Source of the DNA: Pseudomonadota bacterium
Lineage (GTDB): Bacteria; Pseudomonadota; Alphaproteobacteria; Acetobacterales; Acetobacteraceae
Assembly (NCBI GenBank): GCA_021805485.1
Contig: JAJZFF010000474.1
Coordinates: 1 to 9,689 of the forward strand
Direction: 5' to 3'
DNA length: 9,689 nucleotides
Part shown: positions 7,174 to 9,689 of the stretch, one piece after another
Layout of the letters: each line of letters begins with the position of its first letter
Position numbering within the stretch: the stretch's first letter is position 1
The notes under the pieces: generated by a model
Told to the model about the DNA's origin: nothing
Database searches by the model: none
Seen by the model: only the letters and a program-made list of their open reading frames with translations
Position numbers and translations under genes: made by a program

Positions 7174-7460
7174 GCGCCGGCACCCCTGTCCGCGTCCGGC
7201 TCGACTGGCCGGAAACGCGCGGGCGCTGCCACATCCGCACGCCGCATTACGTGCGGGGCCGGCCCGGCGAAATCGTCCGCCATCTCGGCGACTTTCCCAA
7301 TCCGGAGGATCTCGCCTTCGCCCGCCCGGCGCGCCCGGTGGCACTCTATCACGTCCGCTTCCGCCAGGCCGATCTCTGGCCCGCCGCCGATCCCTGGCCG
7401 CATCCTTCGGGCGACGAGATCCTCGTCGAGCTCTACGAACACTGGCTGGAGGCCGCATGA
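7167..7460 (+). CDS. Nitrile hydratase beta C-terminal-half protein (thiocyanate hydrolase alpha-like)
   Basis: This 97-residue protein equals the SH3-like C-terminal domain of nitrile hydratase beta. It begins GTPVRVRLDWPETRGRCHIR (6-25), continues with TPHYVRGRPGEIVRHLG, ALYHVRFRQADLW and ends ELYEHWLEAA, matching the beta-chain pattern of RYVRGkxG, YxVxFxxxELW and DLWEdYLEP. The Arg of HYVRG corresponds, by my alignment, to the second beta Arg near the metal site (Arg141 in the Rhodococcus enzyme). Its ATG overlaps the end of the previous gene by 7 nt and its stop overlaps the next start as ATGA, so all three genes are probably coupled. Thiocyanate hydrolase carries the same domain as its own alpha subunit. 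A frameshift in a once single beta gene is the main alternative. Confidence 0.85.
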   Translation: MLSAGTPVRVRLDWPETRGRCHIRTPHYVRGRPGEIVRHLGDFPNPEDLAFARPARPVALYHVRFRQADLWPAADPWPHPSGDEILVELYEHWLEAA

Positions 7461-8035
7461 CCTGGCGCGAGGCGGACAGCGCGACACTCCTTGCCGGCCT
7501 GCGATCGCTGCTGTCCGCGAAATCCATCGCCTCGGCCGATGAAATCGCCGAGCGCATCCGCATCACCGATGGCGGCGGCCCGGCCCAGGGCGCGCGCATG
7601 GTCGCCAAGGCCTGGACCGACCCGGACTACAAGGCGCTGATGCTGGCCGATGGCGCCCGCGCCGCCGAATTGCTCGAAATCCCGATGCGCGGCCTGCCGC
7701 CGCTCGGCGTGGTCGAGAACACCCCGGGCATCCACCACCTCGTGGTCTGCACCCTGTGCAGCTGCTACCCCCGCGCCGTGCTCGGCTACCCGCCCTTCTG
7801 GTTCAAGTCCGCCGCCTACCGCGCCCGCGCCGTGCGCGACCCGCGCGGCCTCATCGCCGAATGGGGCACCGAACTGCCGGAGGCCACCGCCATCCGTGTG
7901 GTCGACAGCACCGCCGATTACCGCTGGATGGTGCTGCCGATGCGCCCCGCCGGCACCGAGGGCTGGTCCGAGGCAGCACTTGCCGCCATCGTCCGCGAGG
8001 GCGACATGATCGGCGTCACGCTTCCCCGCGCCTGA
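7457..8035 (+). CDS. Nitrile hydratase alpha / thiocyanate hydrolase gamma-like metal subunit
   Basis: This 192-residue subunit binds the catalytic metal. The motif VCTLCSC (97-103) supplies Cys98, Cys101 and Cys103; in this family the last two positions around Ser102 are oxidised and bind non-corrin Co(III) or Fe(III). Thr99 and Tyr104 are the residues typical of cobalt-type enzymes (iron types have Ser and Thr). Other hallmarks are RMVAKAWTDPDYKALML (48-64), VVENTP (85-90), GYPPFWFKSAAYRARAVRDPR (about 110-130) and LPMRPAGTEGWSEAAL (160-175). Start: ATG 7457, overlapping the preceding stop, with GGAGG at 7448-7452. The family hydrates nitriles to amides or hydrolyses thiocyanate. Arg106 follows the motif as CYPR, where I recall Trp in most cobalt nitrile hydratases, so substrate preference may differ. 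No activator or amidase gene follows. The next gene is convergent, 12 nt away. Confidence 0.92.
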   Translation: MTWREADSATLLAGLRSLLSAKSIASADEIAERIRITDGGGPAQGARMVAKAWTDPDYKALMLADGARAAELLEIPMRGLPPLGVVENTPGIHHLVVCTLCSCYPRAVLGYPPFWFKSAAYRARAVRDPRGLIAEWGTELPEATAIRVVDSTADYRWMVLPMRPAGTEGWSEAALAAIVREGDMIGVTLPRA

Positions 8036-8047
8036 CCGCGCCCCGGC

Positions 8048-9178
8048 TCACCGTGGCTGCATCGCCGGCTGCCGCGGCGGCTCGGCCGGCATCGGCATCG
8101 GCGAGGTGATCTCGACCTGCGAGACCGGCACCGCCAGCTCCGCCCCGTGCTGCCGCACGATCCGCCCCAGCTCGATCAGCACCCGCTCCTGGATCGCGAG
8201 CGATTCCTTCCACACCACGGTGCGGGTGAAGCACCAGATCATGATCTGCAGCGCATGGTTGCCGTACTGGTCGAAATACACCATCGCGCCGAGCGACTGG
8301 TCGATGTCCGGATGGTTGTCGACATGCTCGCGGCACGCCTCGGTGATCGCCTCCAGCCGGTCGAAATCGGCGTAGCGGATCGAGATCGTGGTGCTGATCT
8401 GCCGCGCCTGCATCCGCGGCGGCGTCTGCACGACCGATGAATTGAAAATCTGGTTCGGCACGTAATAGGGCCGGGTGTCGAAGCCGCGCAGCGTCGTGGT
8501 CCGCCAGCCGATATGCTCGACCGTGCCGAACACGTTCTGCGCGGGCAGCACGATCCACTCGCCCACCTTGAACGGCCGGTCGAGATAGACCACCAGCGCG
8601 CCGAACAGGTTGGCGGTGACACCCTGGGCGGCGAAGCCGACCGCGATGCCGGCCACCCCGCCGAAGGCCAGCAGGCTGGCGATCGAGAAGTTCAGCACCC
8701 GCAAAATCATCAGCCCGATCACCGCGACCACGAGAATCCGCGTGATCTTGCCGATGGCGTCCACCAGCATCGGGTCCGGGTTCTCGCCCCGCCTCGACCA
8801 CACATGCGCGGGATACGCCATCTCGCTCACCGCGACGACGCGCAGCGCCGCCCAGGCGATCGTCATCAGCATGAACACCTTGAGCACGACGGGCAGGATG
8901 CCGAGCAGCCCGACCAGGTGCAGCGGCGTCGCCACGGCCAGCGCCGCGAAATACGCCGCCAGCGCCCATACCCCGATCACGATCGGCAGCAGCAGGTTCC
9001 CGAGAATGGCGGCGCGGAACTTGCGGCCGTGCCGGTCCGACCAGCGCACGAGAATCCCGAGCGCCGCCCGCGCCACCGCCGTTCCGGCGATGCCGATCAG
9101 CAGCGCGGTCGCGACACCGATGATGGTCGAAAGATGGGCCATCCAGAACGATGCCGTTCCTGCCACAACCTTTTGCAT
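8048..9178 (-). CDS. MscS-family mechanosensitive ion channel
   Basis: This 376-residue inner-membrane protein opens under membrane tension to release solutes during osmotic downshock. About five hydrophobic helices occupy residues 14-190. The last is the pore helix (about 165-195), rich in Gly and Ala, leading into the hallmark GFAAQGVTANLFGAL and YLDRPFKVGEWI (198-209). The cytoplasmic beta domain follows, with GTVEHIGWRTTTLR (218-231) and YYVPNQIF (238-245), then the alpha/beta domain to about 355. The C-terminal tail is Pro/Met-rich (PMPMPAEPPRQPAMQPR). Extra N-terminal helices make it larger than E. coli MscS (286) and similar in layout to YnaI-type channels. Start at 9178: GGAGG about 10 nt upstream; Met13 is an alternative. 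It converges on the nitrile hydratase-like genes, probably without functional link. Confidence 0.92.
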   Translation of the reverse strand: MQKVVAGTASFWMAHLSTIIGVATALLIGIAGTAVARAALGILVRWSDRHGRKFRAAILGNLLLPIVIGVWALAAYFAALAVATPLHLVGLLGILPVVLKVFMLMTIAWAALRVVAVSEMAYPAHVWSRRGENPDPMLVDAIGKITRILVVAVIGLMILRVLNFSIASLLAFGGVAGIAVGFAAQGVTANLFGALVVYLDRPFKVGEWIVLPAQNVFGTVEHIGWRTTTLRGFDTRPYYVPNQIFNSSVVQTPPRMQARQISTTISIRYADFDRLEAITEACREHVDNHPDIDQSLGAMVYFDQYGNHALQIMIWCFTRTVVWKESLAIQERVLIELGRIVRQHGAELAVPVSQVEITSPMPMPAEPPRQPAMQPR

Positions 9179-9413
9179 GCGTCTTTTTTCCTCCGCTGTT
9201 GCGCCCCGCGGGGCGGGCTCCGGGAGCGGCCATGCGCGCCGCGCGGCGGCGGGCGGAAGCCGGAGTCGGTCCCGGGGCCATGATGGATCTCGATGCCGCC
9301 AGGGGCGGCGCGGACGCAGGTTACGTGGGGGCGGGGTCCGCCGCTGTAAACCCGCGCGGGGCAGGGCAGGCGGCTCTTGCCCACCCCCGCCCGTTCATGT
9401 TCATGTTCCGTTC
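9179..9413. other. Intergenic region between divergent mscS-like and Arg/Pro-rich genes, with inverted repeats
   Basis: This 235-bp GC-rich gap holds no supported gene, although open frames cross it by chance. Visible structure: a T-rich run near the mscS-like ribosome site (9184-9190); a perfect palindrome GCCCCGCGGGGC (9203-9214); GCTCC-G-GGAGC (9217-9227); GCGGAC/GTCCGC (9310-9315 and 9336-9341); and the long hairpin at 9356-9390 listed separately. No sigma-70 promoter of good quality is apparent for either gene. Confidence 0.5.
9356..9390 (+). promoter_or_regulatory. Stable two-part hairpin in the leader of the last gene
   Basis: GCGGGG (9356-9361) pairs with CCCCGC (9385-9390) and, inside it, GGGCA (9364-9368) pairs with TGCCC (9378-9382). 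This gives 11 base pairs, with a symmetric 2x2 internal loop (CA/AC) and a 9-nt apical loop. It ends 23 nt before the ATG at 9414. There is no T-run, so it is not a classical terminator. A role in leader folding or attenuation is possible but unproven. Confidence 0.4.
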
Positions 9414-9689
9414 ATGACGATCGCCGTCCGTTTCGCCGCCATCATCGAGGGGCTCTGCCGCGCCGTCGCCGCGCGCGGCGCGAAGGGCGCCTTCGGTCCG
9501 GCGTCGCAGCCGCTCGTCATCCTGCTCTGGTCCCGCCTGCGCCGCATGGTCGCCCGCTTCGCCAGGCTGGCCGGAGGCGCGCCGCCGCCGCGTCCGCGCG
9601 CGCCCAGCGCCGGCCCGCGCGATCGTGTCCGCGGCCCCGACCTGCCGCGCCGCCGCGCCTGGCTGCTCGCCCCGGTGCCCGAGGCCACC
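9414..9689 (+). CDS. Unrecognised Arg/Pro-rich protein, N-terminal 92 codons (runs off right edge)
   Basis: From the ATG at 9414 the frame is open to the window edge, giving 92 residues. It starts MTIAVRFAAIIEGLCRAVAA, followed by a short hydrophobic stretch PLVILLWSRLRRM (about 33-45), then a basic Pro/Arg-rich linker (about 57-80) and RRRAWLLAPVPEAT. I do not recognise a catalytic domain. The pattern of a hydrophobic helix followed by RLRRM and a Pro/Arg linker resembles uncharacterised proteins I associate with Acetobacteraceae, but that is recollection only. No Shine-Dalgarno is visible; two other ATGs just upstream (9397 and 9403) are in a frame that stops at 9417. It is divergent from the mscS-like gene. 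The 5' structured leader is listed separately. It is called a gene because the frame is longer and more protein-like than its alternatives here. Confidence 0.6.
   Translation, partial: MTIAVRFAAIIEGLCRAVAARGAKGAFGPASQPLVILLWSRLRRMVARFARLAGGAPPPRPRAPSAGPRDRVRGPDLPRRRAWLLAPVPEAT

Noticed and set aside
9097..9384. Minus-strand frame overlapping the mscS-like start, and a plus-strand frame at 9151-9417
   Set aside because: Both overlap the well-supported N-terminus or promoter of the channel gene and have no recognisable protein features.
9179..9413. Cobalamin riboswitch, considered because of the cobalt-type enzyme nearby
   Set aside because: No B12-box-like sequence is visible, the enzyme uses non-corrin cobalt, and the region precedes unrelated genes.

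Overview
The window looks like chromosomal DNA from a high-GC alphaproteobacterium. The codon use (strong G/C third positions), the Ala/Arg/Pro-rich proteins and the gene mix (Tat-exported sugar-type binding protein, fumarylacetoacetase, MscS channel) suggest Acetobacteraceae or a relative such as Acidiphilium. This placement is an inference from style, not a database match. No tRNA, rRNA, CRISPR array, transposase or phage gene is visible.

Layout from left to right: (1) the N-terminal 258 codons of fumarylacetoacetase on the minus strand, running off the left edge; (2) a 198-bp divergent intergenic region; (3) an MFS transporter of the sugar/metabolite:H+ porter type on the plus strand, ending in a 13-bp tandem repeat that includes its stop codon; (4) a convergently placed MalK/UgpC-type ABC ATPase on the minus strand; (5) a 159-bp AT-rich divergent promoter region; (6) a plus-strand cluster of a Tat-exported binding protein, two CUT1-type permeases and three small overlapping genes of the nitrile hydratase / thiocyanate hydrolase family; (7) a convergent MscS-family channel on the minus strand; (8) a 235-bp intergenic region with several inverted repeats; (9) the start of an unrecognised Arg/Pro-rich protein that runs off the right edge.

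The most interesting part is 3558-8035. The ATPase and the binding protein/permease genes make one complete ABC importer split over two divergent transcription units with overlapping promoters. Directly behind the permeases, on the same strand and only 48 bp away, lie three genes corresponding to the N-terminal half of nitrile hydratase beta, its C-terminal half, and the metal-binding alpha subunit (motif VCTLCSC, cobalt type). The split beta chain and the order betaN-betaC-alpha are those of the three-subunit thiocyanate hydrolase (scnB-scnA-scnC), but the proteins here are shorter. The arrangement suggests import of a small organic, perhaps sugar-like, compound followed by hydration of a nitrile or related group. 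The substrate cannot be read from the sequence. No amidase and no nitrile hydratase activator gene is visible beside it.
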